Source: Bacteroidaceae bacterium
Lineage (GTDB): Bacteria; Bacteroidota; Bacteroidia; Bacteroidales; Bacteroidaceae
Direction: 5' to 3'
NCBI GenBank assembly: GCA_016291905.1
Contig: JAEEZS010000060.1
Span: 1 to 64,000, forward strand
Length of the DNA: 64,000 bases
Both the position numbers and the translations under genes were made by a program. Position 1 is the stretch's first letter. Each line of letters begins with the position of its first letter. Positions 35,454-45,821 of this stretch are shown in pieces. The notes under the pieces were generated by a model that worked only from the letters and a program-made list of their open reading frames with translations, was not told the origin of the DNA and did not search any database.

Positions 35454-37727
35454 ATGAAAAACTATATCTCCTTATTGCTTGTGTTGGGCCTGCTGGGCTG
35501 CGCGGGCAACGACGCCCGCATGGAGGGCGAATGTATTCCCCTTGGCAAGGGGACGCTGCAGGTGCTGCCGCTGAGTGAACGGGCTGTGCGCGTGCGCTAT
35601 ACCGAGGGCGACATCGCGCCGCTGGAGGAACTGATTTATACGCAGAAGGTGAAGCGCCCTACGTGGAAGGTAAGCCGGAGCAAAGATGAGACGGTGGTGT
35701 CAACACGGCAAATGCGCGTGGTATTCAATCAAACGTCGCAACAGCTGACGTTCCTCGACGCAAAGGGGAACATTCTGCTGCAGGAGGCCCCTTCGGGGCG
35801 GACGGTGAAGCCGACGACGGTAGGGGAGATCCCCTCTTCGCCTGCCGTGCGGGCACTTGATGTGGAGCAACGCTTCCTCTCGCCCGACGACGAATGCCTC
35901 TTCGGCACGGGGCAGTTTCAGGACGGCTACCTGAACATCCGCGGGCTGAGCCGCAGGCTGACACAGGTGAACACGCAGATTTCCATTCCATTCATCCTCT
36001 CCAGCAAAGGCTACGGCCTGCTGTGGAACAACTATGGCCTGACGGAGCTGAACCCCAAGGGGGAATTGCTTGTGCTCACGCCGTCGGATGAGGCGGGCGA
36101 AGCCTACGAGGTGTCGGCGACGAGCACCACGGGAGGCATCCGCGAACGGCGTGTCACGGACACGTTCAGCGGGCAGATGGAGGCGACGGAGGCGGGCGAC
36201 TATGCTCTGCTGCTTGACGTCGGGCAGCGTATGAGCCGACGTCAGTATCTAGCGATTGACGGAAAGGTGCTCACAAACCAGAATAATCTGTGGCTGCCCC
36301 CAACGACGTCGCTCATTGTGCCGCTGGAGGCGGGTACACACACGGTGGTGGTGCGGGGTGTGCGGGGCGACAACCCTGTTGTCCATTGGGGCAGGGTAGA
36401 GGCGCAGACGGTGCTCCATTCGCCTGTGGCTCAAGCACTCGACTATACCGTCTTTGCCGGCAATGCCGACGAGGTCATTGCCGCTTACCGCAAGCTCACC
36501 GGTCCTGCGCCGTTGATGCCCGACTGGATGCTGGGCTATGTGCATTGCCGAGAGCGCTACCACACGCAGCAGGAATTGCTGGAGAACGCGCGTACGTTCC
36601 GCGAGAAGGAGATACCTGCTAGCGTCATCGTGCAGGATTGGCAGTACTGGGGACGCACGGGGTGGAACTCCATGCAGTTTGACCCTGAGCTCTACCCTGA
36701 CCCCAAGGCAATGGTGGACGAACTGCATGACATGGATTTCCGCCTGATGCTCTCCGTGTGGTCGAAAATCGACCGGAACAGCACGTTGGGGCGGGAGTTC
36801 GCACGGCTTAACTACTACATCCCTCAGACGGATTGGGTGGACTTCTTCAGCCACGATGTGGCGCAGTTCTATTGGGCAAACTTCCGCGACAGCCTCGTGC
36901 GGAAGTACCACATTGATTCGTGGTGGCTGGATGCTACAGAGCCCGAAAACGACGACCTCGTGGGGCGGCGCGTGGCAGGTGGGATGATGCCGGGTGAGCT
37001 GGTGCGCAACGTCTATCCGATGAAAGTCGTCAGCACCATATACGACGGACTGCGTGAGGAAGAGCCCAAGCAGGTGCCCGTCATTCTGACGCGCAGCGGC
37101 TTTGCAGGCATGCAACGCTACAATGCCGTTACGTGGAGCGGCGATGTGGGTTGGGACGGCGAGACCCTGCGTCGCCAGATTGTGGGAGGGCTGGGCTACG
37201 TGGCCTGTGGACTCCCTTGGTGGACCTACGATGCTGGCGGTTTCTTCCGCAAAGGCAATCAATATACCGATGCCGACTATCAGGAGATGATGCTCCGCTG
37301 GATTCAATGCAGCGTCTTTCTGCCCATCATGCGCGTGCACGGATACATCAGCAATACTGAGCCTTGGAACTATCAGCCTGAGACGGAGCGCATCTTCACC
37401 CAGTGCATCCGTCAGCGGACGGAGTTGCTGCCTTACATCAGGGAGTGTGCGCGTCGCGTGGCGAAGGATGGGTACACGCTGATGCGCCCGCTGGTGTTCG
37501 ACTTTGCCGACGATGCCGAGGCCTTGCGTCAGACGACGGAGTACATGTTTGGCCCGCGCTATCTAGTCTGTCCCGTCACGGAGGTGGGACGGGCGAGTCT
37601 GCGCGTCTACTTGCCGCAGAACCCCGGCGGATGGGAAGATCTCAACACCTCGCGCCATTACGAAGGAGGCCAGTACGCCACCATCCCCCTCACCCTTGAC
37701 CGCATCCCCGTCTTTGTCCGAAAGTAG
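35454..37727 (+). CDS. GH31 glycosidase, probable alpha-xylosidase
   Basis: 757-residue lipoprotein (LGLLGC, Cys16) of glycoside hydrolase family 31. An N-terminal sandwich (about 25-235) is interrupted at about 239-318 by a PA14-like insert (GQMEATEAGDYALLLD), as seen in xyloglucan-active alpha-xylosidases. The TIM-barrel follows; DSWWLDATEPEN gives nucleophile Asp493 and VTWSGDVGWDGE gives acid/base Asp564. The DATEPE form of the nucleophile motif and the PA14 insert favour alpha-xylosidase over alpha-glucosidase, but this remains an inference. A surface or periplasmic site is expected from the lipid anchor. Confidence 0.88.
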   Translation: MKNYISLLLVLGLLGCAGNDARMEGECIPLGKGTLQVLPLSERAVRVRYTEGDIAPLEELIYTQKVKRPTWKVSRSKDETVVSTRQMRVVFNQTSQQLTFLDAKGNILLQEAPSGRTVKPTTVGEIPSSPAVRALDVEQRFLSPDDECLFGTGQFQDGYLNIRGLSRRLTQVNTQISIPFILSSKGYGLLWNNYGLTELNPKGELLVLTPSDEAGEAYEVSATSTTGGIRERRVTDTFSGQMEATEAGDYALLLDVGQRMSRRQYLAIDGKVLTNQNNLWLPPTTSLIVPLEAGTHTVVVRGVRGDNPVVHWGRVEAQTVLHSPVAQALDYTVFAGNADEVIAAYRKLTGPAPLMPDWMLGYVHCRERYHTQQELLENARTFREKEIPASVIVQDWQYWGRTGWNSMQFDPELYPDPKAMVDELHDMDFRLMLSVWSKIDRNSTLGREFARLNYYIPQTDWVDFFSHDVAQFYWANFRDSLVRKYHIDSWWLDATEPENDDLVGRRVAGGMMPGELVRNVYPMKVVSTIYDGLREEEPKQVPVILTRSGFAGMQRYNAVTWSGDVGWDGETLRRQIVGGLGYVACGLPWWTYDAGGFFRKGNQYTDADYQEMMLRWIQCSVFLPIMRVHGYISNTEPWNYQPETERIFTQCIRQRTELLPYIRECARRVAKDGYTLMRPLVFDFADDAEALRQTTEYMFGPRYLVCPVTEVGRASLRVYLPQNPGGWEDLNTSRHYEGGQYATIPLTLDRIPVFVRK

Positions 37728-37831
37728 TGGAGCTCCGCGCTCACGGGCGAAGGAGTGCAAATTTATCTTAAATAGTCGGTACGGGTGTGTTATTTCATCG
37801 GCACTTTTTTCGTTTTTCGAAAAAAAGTGGC

Positions 37832-37839
37832 TATTTTTG
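37832..37839 (+). promoter_or_regulatory. -7 element of RND efflux operon
   Basis: TATTTTTG, with TTTC 20 bases upstream in place of TTTG. It lies 35 bases before the first gene of the operon. No regulator gene adjoins it. Confidence 0.5.
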
Positions 37840-37874
37840 CACGATTTTTCGCATACGTTTAAAGAAAAGGAGTA

Positions 37875-39191
37875 ATGAAGATGAAAAGAAGGATAATGGC
37901 ACTGGCGATAGCGATGACGATGGCCCTGACGGGAACCTTTGCTGAGACGCTACATCTGACGCTGGATAAGGCCATCGAGATTGCTCTGGCCGACAACCCC
38001 ACCATACAGATTGCTGAGCAGGACGTGCAGCTGAAGGAGCTGGCTAAGCTGGAAACCACCATGGGGCTGCTGCCTGAGGCAAACCTCTCAGGATCGTACC
38101 AGCGCACCATTGAGAAACAGACGATGGTGATGAACAACATGCAGTTCAAGGTGGGTGTAAACAATATGTACACGGGCGGCCTCTCCGTGAGCTTGCCGGT
38201 GTTTGCCCCTGCGCTCTACAAGAGCATGAACCTCACGCGCACTGATGTGGAGTTGGCGCTGGAGTCGGCAAGGGCATCGAAGCAAGACCTTGTCTGCCAG
38301 GTGACCAAGGCGTTCTATCAGCTGATGTTGGCACAGGATAGCTACGCCGTGCTGCAGAAGAGCTTGGCGCAGAGCGAGGAGAACTTCCGCATCGTCGCTG
38401 CCAAGTACGACGAGGGACGCGTCAGCGAGTATGACAAAATTAGTGCCGAGGTGCAGATGCGCAACCTGCAGCCCTCCGTCATCAGCGCCCGTAACGCCGT
38501 TGACCTCAGCAAGCTGCAGCTGAAGGTGCTGATGGGGGTGACGGCCGACGTGGACGTTGCCGTGGAAGGAAACCTCAAAGACTACGAGGAACAGATGTAC
38601 GCCTCCATGCTGACGATTGACAGCCTCTCGCTGGCGCAGAACAGTTCACTCATGCAGATGGACCTCAACAGCCGCCTCTTGCAGAACACCCTTGCCGTCC
38701 AGCACACAAACTTCATGCCCAACGTGGCGCTGCAGTTCAATTATATGTACACCTGTATGGCCGACAACTTCGACTTCGGGAACTACAACTGGAACCCTTA
38801 CGCCAACGTGTCGCTCAGCGTGAGCGTACCGCTGTTTAGGTACAGCAACTTCAGTACGCTCAAGAAGACGCGCCTGCAGATGAACCAACTGCAGCTGAAC
38901 CGCGACTACGCCGAGCGCCAGCTGCGCATGCAGATGAACACCTATCTGAACAACATGACGGCCAGCGCCGAGCAGGTGAGCTCGAACAAGGAGGCCATCA
39001 TTCAGGCACAGAAGGGGCGCGACATCGCCCAAACGCTCTACGACGTGGGGCGTGGCACGGTGCTGGAGCTCAACAGCGCCGAGGTGGCGCTGACACAGAG
39101 TGAGCTCACCTACAGTCAGTCCGTCTTTGACTGGCTCACCGCAAAAGCCGACCTTGACAAGCTCATCGGCGTGGATTATGAAAATGAATAA
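37875..39191 (+). CDS. TolC-family outer-membrane efflux protein
   Basis: 438 residues, signal peptide ending near residue 22 (TGTFAET). Two copies of the outer-membrane efflux repeat; the periplasmic helices are clear (LAKLETTMGLLPEANLSGSYQ, GRVSEYDKISAEVQMRNLQPSVI, GTVLELNSAEVALTQSELTY). Exports drugs or metabolites through the outer membrane together with the next two genes. A Shine-Dalgarno-like AAAGGAG (37867-37873) is better placed for the second ATG at 37881 than for 37875. Confidence 0.92.
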   Translation: MKMKRRIMALAIAMTMALTGTFAETLHLTLDKAIEIALADNPTIQIAEQDVQLKELAKLETTMGLLPEANLSGSYQRTIEKQTMVMNNMQFKVGVNNMYTGGLSVSLPVFAPALYKSMNLTRTDVELALESARASKQDLVCQVTKAFYQLMLAQDSYAVLQKSLAQSEENFRIVAAKYDEGRVSEYDKISAEVQMRNLQPSVISARNAVDLSKLQLKVLMGVTADVDVAVEGNLKDYEEQMYASMLTIDSLSLAQNSSLMQMDLNSRLLQNTLAVQHTNFMPNVALQFNYMYTCMADNFDFGNYNWNPYANVSLSVSVPLFRYSNFSTLKKTRLQMNQLQLNRDYAERQLRMQMNTYLNNMTASAEQVSSNKEAIIQAQKGRDIAQTLYDVGRGTVLELNSAEVALTQSELTYSQSVFDWLTAKADLDKLIGVDYENE

Positions 39192-39215
39192 TGAAAAAAA
39201 AGCAGAAAGAATAAG

Positions 39216-40235
39216 ATGAAAAAGGGTATTTCAATCGTAGCAGTCGTCGTGGCTGTGCTGGTAGCCGGGTGTGCGGATAGCCAAAAGGAACAGAAAACGG
39301 CGATGATGGATGGCGGACAGCCCAAGGTGCGTCTGACGACCGTCCATAAGAAAGCCGTCGACCAGGTGCGCGATTACACCTGCACGGTGGAGGCCGAGGT
39401 GAAGAACAACATCGCTCCGCAGACGATGGGGCGCATCAGCAAAATCTATGTTGAGGTGGGCGACCACGTCGTTAAGGGGCAGAAGCTCGTGCAGATGGAC
39501 GCTTCGTCGCTCCGTCAGCTGGAGTTGCAAATTGCCAACCAGAAGACTGACTTCGAGCGCGTAGAAAAACTCTACAAAATCGGCGGCGTCAGCAAAGCCG
39601 AGTACGACAACGCCAAAATGACGCTCGACGTCAACGAAACCAGCTACGCAAATCTGAAGGAGAACACGCAGCTGCTGAGTCCCATCACCGGCATCGTCAC
39701 CGCCCGCAACTATGACAGTGGCGACCTCTACAGCGGTAACCCCGTACTCACCATTCAGCAGATTCGTCCCGTGAAACTGCTCATCAACGTCAGCGAGCAG
39801 TACTTCAGCCGAGTGCAGAAGGGTGACGTCGCCACCATCCGTCTCGACGCCCTACCAGGCAAGGAATACGAAGCAAAGGTGACGCTGGTCTACCCGACCA
39901 TCAACGCTTCGACGCATACCTTCCCCGTTGAGCTCAGCCTACCGAACAACGACGAGGCCGTGCGTCCCGGCATGTTCGCCCGCGCCACGCTCAATTTCGG
40001 CACCGAGCAGCACGTGGTGGTGCCCGATCAAGCCATCGTCAAGCAACCCGGCAGCGGCGAGCGGTTTGTCTATATCTATAATGCCGACGGTACGGTCAGC
40101 TACGTGAAGGTGGAGCTGGGGCAGCGCCTCGACGATACCTACGAGCTGCTGAGCGGCGTGGCCGACGGTGCCCGCATCGTCATGGCCGGACAGAGCAAAC
40201 TGGCCGACGGCGTGGAAGTGCAGGTGGTGGAATAA
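39216..40235 (+). CDS. RND efflux periplasmic adaptor
   Basis: 339-residue membrane fusion protein, lipid-anchored (VLVAGC, Cys19). Biotinyl-lipoyl-like halves flank a short coiled coil (QLELQIANQKTDFERVEKLYKIGGVSKAEYDNAKM). The beta-barrel and membrane-proximal domains follow. It bridges the permease and the TolC-like channel encoded either side, with gaps of 24 and 33 bases. Confidence 0.93.
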   Translation: MKKGISIVAVVVAVLVAGCADSQKEQKTAMMDGGQPKVRLTTVHKKAVDQVRDYTCTVEAEVKNNIAPQTMGRISKIYVEVGDHVVKGQKLVQMDASSLRQLELQIANQKTDFERVEKLYKIGGVSKAEYDNAKMTLDVNETSYANLKENTQLLSPITGIVTARNYDSGDLYSGNPVLTIQQIRPVKLLINVSEQYFSRVQKGDVATIRLDALPGKEYEAKVTLVYPTINASTHTFPVELSLPNNDEAVRPGMFARATLNFGTEQHVVVPDQAIVKQPGSGERFVYIYNADGTVSYVKVELGQRLDDTYELLSGVADGARIVMAGQSKLADGVEVQVVE

Positions 40236-40268
40236 TGCTGTAAGAATTAGAAAATTAGGAAATAAGCA

Positions 40269-43200
40269 ATGAGTCTATACGAAGGAGCGGTCAAGCGACC
40301 GATTATGACCTCGCTGATATTTACAGCCATTGTGGTGTTGGGTGTGTTCTCGCTCACAAAGCTGCCAGTGAATCTGTTCCCCGACATGGACACCACCAAC
40401 ATCATGGTGATGACCTCTTATAGCGGAGCTTCGGCTGAGGACATCGAGCAGAACGTTACCCGTCCGTTGGAGAACACGCTGAACACCGTAGGCAACCTGA
40501 AGCATATCACTAGCCGTTCGTCCGAGAACGTCTCGCTCATTACCCTTCAGTTCGAGTACGGCTTTGACATCGACGACCTGACAAACGACGTCCGTGATAA
40601 GCTCGACATGGTGAAGCGCGCACTCCCCGATGGCGCCTCAGACCCCATCATCTTCAAATTCGACTCGGAGATGATGCCTATCCTCCTCCTCTCCGTGCAG
40701 GCCGATCAGAGCGTCAACGGCCTTTACAAGATTTTGGATGAGAACGTTGCCAATCCCTTGGCACGTATTTCGGGCGTGGGTAGTGTCAGCATTGGCGGTG
40801 CCCCCGAGCGCGAGATTTACGTCTATTGTGACCCCGTGAAGCTCGAAGCCTACAACCTCACCGTCGAGGCTATCTCTAGCATCATCACGCAGGAGAACCG
40901 CAACACCCCTGGCGGCTCGTTCGACGTCGGCAACGAGACCTACCCCCTCCGCGTCGAGGGCGAGTTTAGCGACCCGCGTGAGATGGAGAACATCGTCGTG
41001 GCCTCTGTGGCAGGTAGCGATATCTACCTCCGCGACGTCGCCGAGGTTGTCGACACCCTACAGGAGCGCGGGCAAATGTCGTTCACGAATGGCGTGCGCG
41101 GCGCTACCATCATCGTACAGAAACAGTCAGGCGCCAACTCCGTTGAAATCTGCAAAAAAGTGAAGAAGATGCTGCCCGAGTTGCAGCGCAACCTCCCCTC
41201 CGACATCCGCATCGGCATGATTAACGACACGTCTGAGAGTATCATGAACTCCATCAACAGCCTTGCTGAGACCGTGCTGTTTGCTATGCTGTTCGTGGTG
41301 CTGGTGGTGCTGTTCTTCCTGGGGCGCTGGAGAGCGACGTTCGTCATCGCCATCACCATTCCGTTGTCGCTTATCGCCTCGTTTATCTATCTGCTCCTGA
41401 GCGACGGCTCGCTGAATATTATCTCGCTCTCGTGTCTCTCCATCGCCATCGGCTTGGTGGTCGATGACGCCATCGTGGTGTTGGAGAACACCACTACCCA
41501 CATTGAGCGTGGTGCCGACCCCAAGCAAGCCGCCATCCACGCTACCAACGAGGTGGCCATCTCCGTCATTGCTTCCACGCTCACCATGCTTGCCGTGTTC
41601 TTGCCGTTGACGATGATCAAGGGTATGTCGGGCATGATGTTCCGCCAGCTCGGCTGGATGATGTGCATCATCCTCACCGTCTCCACCACCAGCGCCCTCT
41701 CGTTCACACCCATGCTCTGCTCGCAGATGCTGAAGCTGAAGAAGAAGCGCACTATGTTTGTCGAGAAGGTCTATGGTCCCATTGAGCGTTTCCTCGACCG
41801 TTTTGACGGTTGGTATCAGCGCCGCCTCAACTGGTGTGTACGTCATCGCGGCCTCATCATCGGCGTCTGCGTCGTCATCTTCGGTGTCAGCCTCCTCACC
41901 ACCCGCACACTCGGCACCGAGTTCTTCCCATCGAGCGACGACAGCCGTCTGACCATAAAGGTCTGGATGCCCATCGGGACACGTACCGAGCGCAGTCAGG
42001 TCGTAGCTGAGGAGCTGGCCGAGAAGTGGCGCAGCGACTTCGGCTCCGAGTGCCGTGTCATCAACTACACCGTTGGCCAGGCATCCGAAGACAACACCTT
42101 CGCCTCCATGCAGAGCAACGGCACCCACATCATCTCCTACAACGTCCGCCTCAAGAACCCTAGCCAACGCAAAATGACTGCCTTCGATGTCGCCGCCATC
42201 ATCCGTAAGGACCTCGGCAGTCGTCCTGAGATAGAGCGCTTCACCGTCGGCGCTGGCGGCAGCTCGGGTATGGGTGGACAGAGCACCGTGGCGTTCGAGG
42301 TCTATGGTTGGGATTTCACCGAGACCGATGCCGTGGCCAAAATGCTGCGTACCGAGCTGAAGAAAGAGCCGGGCGTGGCCGAGGTGCGCATAAGCCGCGA
42401 TGAGTACCAGCCTGAGTATCACGTCGAGTTCGACCGCGAGAAGCTCGCCCGTCACGGCCTCAATGTGGCTACCGCTGCCACCTACCTCCGCAACCGCATC
42501 AACGGCTCCACCGCCTCCTACTACCGCGAGGATGGCGAGGAGTACGACATCAAGGTGCGCTTTGCCCCCGAGTTCCGCACCTCCATCCAGGACATCGAGA
42601 ATATCCTCCTCTACGGTGCCTCCGGCAACACCGTCCGCGTGAAAGACGTGGGCAAGGTGGTCGAGCGTTTTACGCCCCCTACCATCGAGCGTAAGGACCG
42701 CCAGCGTATCAACACCGTCACCGCCATCGTTGAAAAGGGTACCCCCATGAGCGAGGTCGTCGAGGCTGGCCAGCGCATTATTGCAGAGAACAACATCCCT
42801 CTCGGCATCTCCGTCGGCATTTCCGGCGACGTTGAGGAGCAGAAGGACTCCTTCTCTGACATGCTCCTGCTCGGCATCCTTATCCTCATGCTTGTCTATA
42901 TCGTCATGGCCGCGCAGTTCGAGAGTTTCTCCGACCCGTTCATCATCATGCTCAGCGTCCCCTTCGGCGTCAGCGGCGTGCTCATCGCGCTCTGGCTCTC
43001 GGGCACCACGCTCAACCTGATGAGCGCCCTCGGTATCGTGCTGTTGCTGGGTATTGTGGTGAAGAACGGTATCGTCCTCATCGACTACATCCGCCTCTGC
43101 CGCGAGCGCGGACTGGGCGTCATCAAGGCCGTCGTCACCGCCGGCCGCAGCCGTCTCCGTCCGGTGCTCATGACCACGCTCACCACCATCCTCGGCATGG

Positions 43201-43436
43201 TCCCGATGGCCTTTGGCCGCGGCGAGGGCTCCGAGCTTTGGCGCCCGCTCGGCATTAGCGTCATCGGCGGCCTCACCCTCTCCACGGTACTCACGCTCAT
43301 CCTCGTCCCCGTCGTGTACAGCACGTTCGCTGGTGGCCAGATCAAGCGCACTCGTAAGAAGCACGCCCGTCAGCTCGCCCTCGATGCATATTGGCGCGAA
43401 AACAAAGAGAAACACATTAAAGCAGCAAAACGATGA
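40269..43436 (+). CDS. RND efflux permease, AcrB/HAE1 type
   Basis: 1055-residue proton-driven inner-membrane transporter with twelve helices and two large periplasmic loops. The start ([21 protein letters not shown]) and the proton-relay region ([23 protein letters not shown]) are typical. The closest named group is hydrophobe/amphiphile efflux rather than heavy-metal CzcA. Substrate cannot be told. Its stop overlaps the next start (ATGA). Confidence 0.95.
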   Translation: MSLYEGAVKRPIMTSLIFTAIVVLGVFSLTKLPVNLFPDMDTTNIMVMTSYSGASAEDIEQNVTRPLENTLNTVGNLKHITSRSSENVSLITLQFEYGFDIDDLTNDVRDKLDMVKRALPDGASDPIIFKFDSEMMPILLLSVQADQSVNGLYKILDENVANPLARISGVGSVSIGGAPEREIYVYCDPVKLEAYNLTVEAISSIITQENRNTPGGSFDVGNETYPLRVEGEFSDPREMENIVVASVAGSDIYLRDVAEVVDTLQERGQMSFTNGVRGATIIVQKQSGANSVEICKKVKKMLPELQRNLPSDIRIGMINDTSESIMNSINSLAETVLFAMLFVVLVVLFFLGRWRATFVIAITIPLSLIASFIYLLLSDGSLNIISLSCLSIAIGLVVDDAIVVLENTTTHIERGADPKQAAIHATNEVAISVIASTLTMLAVFLPLTMIKGMSGMMFRQLGWMMCIILTVSTTSALSFTPMLCSQMLKLKKKRTMFVEKVYGPIERFLDRFDGWYQRRLNWCVRHRGLIIGVCVVIFGVSLLTTRTLGTEFFPSSDDSRLTIKVWMPIGTRTERSQVVAEELAEKWRSDFGSECRVINYTVGQASEDNTFASMQSNGTHIISYNVRLKNPSQRKMTAFDVAAIIRKDLGSRPEIERFTVGAGGSSGMGGQSTVAFEVYGWDFTETDAVAKMLRTELKKEPGVAEVRISRDEYQPEYHVEFDREKLARHGLNVATAATYLRNRINGSTASYYREDGEEYDIKVRFAPEFRTSIQDIENILLYGASGNTVRVKDVGKVVERFTPPTIERKDRQRINTVTAIVEKGTPMSEVVEAGQRIIAENNIPLGISVGISGDVEEQKDSFSDMLLLGILILMLVYIVMAAQFESFSDPFIIMLSVPFGVSGVLIALWLSGTTLNLMSALGIVLLLGIVVKNGIVLIDYIRLCRERGLGVIKAVVTAGRSRLRPVLMTTLTTILGMVPMAFGRGEGSELWRPLGISVIGGLTLSTVLTLILVPVVYSTFAGGQIKRTRKKHARQLALDAYWRENKEKHIKAAKR

Positions 43437-43726
43437 AAGCGATATTTATTGCCTACGACCAAGCCTACAAGGAGCGTATCCTCACCCTTCTTGACCATCA
43501 CCGCCAGCGCGGCTTCAGCCTCTTTCCTCAGGTGCAGGGCCGCGGCAGCGCCACTGGCGACCCCCACTACGGCAGCCATGCCTGGCCTTCGATGAACAGC
43601 GCCATCCTCACCATCGTTGACGACAACCGTGTCGACGCCCTGCTCGATGCCCTCCACGCCCTCGACCTGGAGACCGAGAAGCTCGGCCTGCGTGCCTTTG
43701 TCTGGGAGATTGAAAAGTCCATTTAG
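43433..43726 (+). CDS. PII-like small protein coupled to RND permease
   Basis: 97 residues with the beta-alpha-beta pattern of PII/CutA-like proteins: [42 protein letters not shown], and SAILTIVDDNRVDALLDALHAL. It lacks the classical PII T-loop tyrosine region. Such proteins (compare DUF3240 with CzcA systems) are often encoded directly after RND permeases and may sense a ligand and adjust the pump. Translation is coupled to the permease by a four-base overlap. Confidence 0.7.
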   Translation: MKAIFIAYDQAYKERILTLLDHHRQRGFSLFPQVQGRGSATGDPHYGSHAWPSMNSAILTIVDDNRVDALLDALHALDLETEKLGLRAFVWEIEKSI

Positions 43727-43752
43727 CTCACCCATTAAAACCCTTCCGTACC

Positions 43753-45765
43753 ATGAAAAAACTTGCTTGTTTGCCGCTACTGCTGGCCTCCGTGGCATTG
43801 CTGCTCTCCTGTCAGGGAGGAGCCACCTCGACTACGTCGTCATCCACGTCGTCCGTTGTCACCGTCACCCCGGCTGACGACTACACCACCCCGTTCGATG
43901 TCCCTGCCTTCGGCCGTGCGCCTGAGGGCGGCGTTTATCTTGAACCCCTCTGCTGGTGGACAGGCATGAAGCAGCCCCTTCAACTCATGGCTCATGCCGA
44001 CGGCATCGGCGACTGCGATGTCCATATCGAGGGCGTTAAGGGCGTCCGTGTCAAGGCCGTTCACAAGGCCGATAGCCCCAACTACCTCTTTGTCGATGTA
44101 GAGATTGGTGCGCGAACCAAGCCCGGCACGGCCCAGGTCATCTTCAGCCGCGGGGGTAGGGAAGTGGCGCGCCAGCCCTATCCCCTCTTTGCGCGCGCTC
44201 AGGGCTCGGCCGACCGTGTGGGCTTCACCACAGCCGACATGATCTACCTCATCATGCCCGACCGCTTCGCCAACGGCGACCCCTCGAACGACTCGTCGCC
44301 CCTCTGCCCCGAAGGCCCCAACCGCTCGAACTCGTTCGGCCGTCACGGTGGCGACCTGCAGGGCATCATCAACCACCTCGACTACCTGGAGCAGCTGGGC
44401 GTCACCGCCATCTGGTGCACCCCCCTGACGCTCGACAACGAGCGGCGCGCCTCGTTCCACGGCTATGCCGCCTCGGACTACGTACACATCGACCCCCGCT
44501 ACGGCACGAACACCCTCTTCAAGAGCTATGTCGCCGCCTGCCATCAGCACGGCATCAAGGTCGTCACCGACTTCGTGCCCAACCACTGCGGCGCGCAGCA
44601 CTGGTGGATGCGCGACCTCCCCTTCACCGACTGGGTGCACCAGTTCCCCAGCTACACGCGCAGCCTCTTCAACTTCGCCCCCAACATGGACGTCAACGGC
44701 TCGAAGAAAGACCTCTACTACCAGGAGAGCGGATGGTTCGCCCCCTCGATGCCCGACATGAACCTCGACAACCCCTTCGTGCTGCGCTACTTCCAGCAGG
44801 TGGCCATCTGGTGGGTTGAGTGGAGCGGCCTCGACGGCATACGCATCGACACCTATCCCTACAACGAGAAAGTGCCGGCCTCGCTGCTCTGCAAGGCCGT
44901 GATGGACGAGTTCCCCTACCTGAACATCGTGGGCGAGTGCTGGACGCAGAGCGTGCCCCAGCTGGCTTACTGGCAGGGCGGCAATCCCAACAGCGACGGC
45001 TTCGACAGCCACCTGCCCTCCATCATGGACTTCCCGCTGCGCGATGCCATCGTGAACGGCATCCCCGCCCGGCGCGGAGGCGGCATGAACCGCATCTTCG
45101 AGGCTCTCTCGCACGACTTCGCCTATCACGACCTCTCGCACATGATGATCTTCGCCGCCAACCACGACACCGAGCGCATCGGCAGCATCGTGGGGGCCGA
45201 CATACGCCGCATGAAGATGATCACCGCCCTGCTGGCCACCCTGCGCGGCATTCCCCAGACCTACTACGGCGACGAGCAGATGTTCCTCTCGACCAACGAC
45301 TCGGGCGACAGTGCATGGCGCTGCGAGTTCCCCGGCGGCTGGGAGGGCGACAGCATAAACCTCTTCACCGCCGAGGGACGCTCGGCCGAGCAGAACGAGC
45401 TCTTCGACTACAACCGCCGCCTCTGGCAGTGGCGTAAGAACGCCGAGGTCATCCACCGCGGACGCACCCTCCACTTCATCCCCCGCGACAACGCCTACGG
45501 CTACTTCCGCTACCTCACCGCCGGCGACGACAACGCCCCCGACGCCCGCGTCAGCAAGGCCGTCTTCGTCTTCATCAACAACAGCGACACCGACCGTCAG
45601 CTGCCGTGGAGCTACTACGACGAGTTCACCCCGCGTCTTGCTCCCCTCGCCGGCGACAATCCCGCCGCCGCAGCTAAGGGCACCGACGTCCTCACCGGTC
45701 AGACCGTCACCCTCTCCGACGCCACCGTCGTCCCCGCCGGCGGCACGCTGGTCGTAGAGTTCTGA
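43753..45765 (+). CDS. GH13 amylase/neopullulanase-type lipoprotein
   Basis: 670-residue lipoprotein (LLLSC, Cys20) of glycoside hydrolase family 13, close to SusA-like neopullulanase/cyclomaltodextrinase. An N-terminal starch-enzyme sandwich covers about 50-150. The catalytic triad is Asp366 (DGIRIDTYPY), Glu395 (IVGECW) and Asp472 (AANHDTER). It would hydrolyse alpha-1,4-glucans or maltooligosaccharides in the periplasm. No other Sus genes lie nearby. Confidence 0.93.
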   Translation: MKKLACLPLLLASVALLLSCQGGATSTTSSSTSSVVTVTPADDYTTPFDVPAFGRAPEGGVYLEPLCWWTGMKQPLQLMAHADGIGDCDVHIEGVKGVRVKAVHKADSPNYLFVDVEIGARTKPGTAQVIFSRGGREVARQPYPLFARAQGSADRVGFTTADMIYLIMPDRFANGDPSNDSSPLCPEGPNRSNSFGRHGGDLQGIINHLDYLEQLGVTAIWCTPLTLDNERRASFHGYAASDYVHIDPRYGTNTLFKSYVAACHQHGIKVVTDFVPNHCGAQHWWMRDLPFTDWVHQFPSYTRSLFNFAPNMDVNGSKKDLYYQESGWFAPSMPDMNLDNPFVLRYFQQVAIWWVEWSGLDGIRIDTYPYNEKVPASLLCKAVMDEFPYLNIVGECWTQSVPQLAYWQGGNPNSDGFDSHLPSIMDFPLRDAIVNGIPARRGGGMNRIFEALSHDFAYHDLSHMMIFAANHDTERIGSIVGADIRRMKMITALLATLRGIPQTYYGDEQMFLSTNDSGDSAWRCEFPGGWEGDSINLFTAEGRSAEQNELFDYNRRLWQWRKNAEVIHRGRTLHFIPRDNAYGYFRYLTAGDDNAPDARVSKAVFVFINNSDTDRQLPWSYYDEFTPRLAPLAGDNPAAAAKGTDVLTGQTVTLSDATVVPAGGTLVVEF

Positions 45766-45775
45766 GAAATCCCAA

Positions 45776-45809
45776 GGCGTAAAAATGGGCGTTAAAATGG
45801 GCGTAAAAT
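45776..45809 (+). repeat. Three GGCGTWAAAATG units, 12-bp period
   Basis: GGCGT starts at 45776, 45788 and 45800, each followed by A-rich sequence, just before the start of the next gene. Possibly a regulatory or random tandem; nothing else is in this gap. Confidence 0.5.
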
Positions 45810-45821
45810 AATAGAGTATCC

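Noticed and set aside
41127-43415. 762-residue open frame opposite the RND permease
   Set aside because: His/Asp/Glu-rich nonsense translation antisense to a well-conserved AcrB-type gene.
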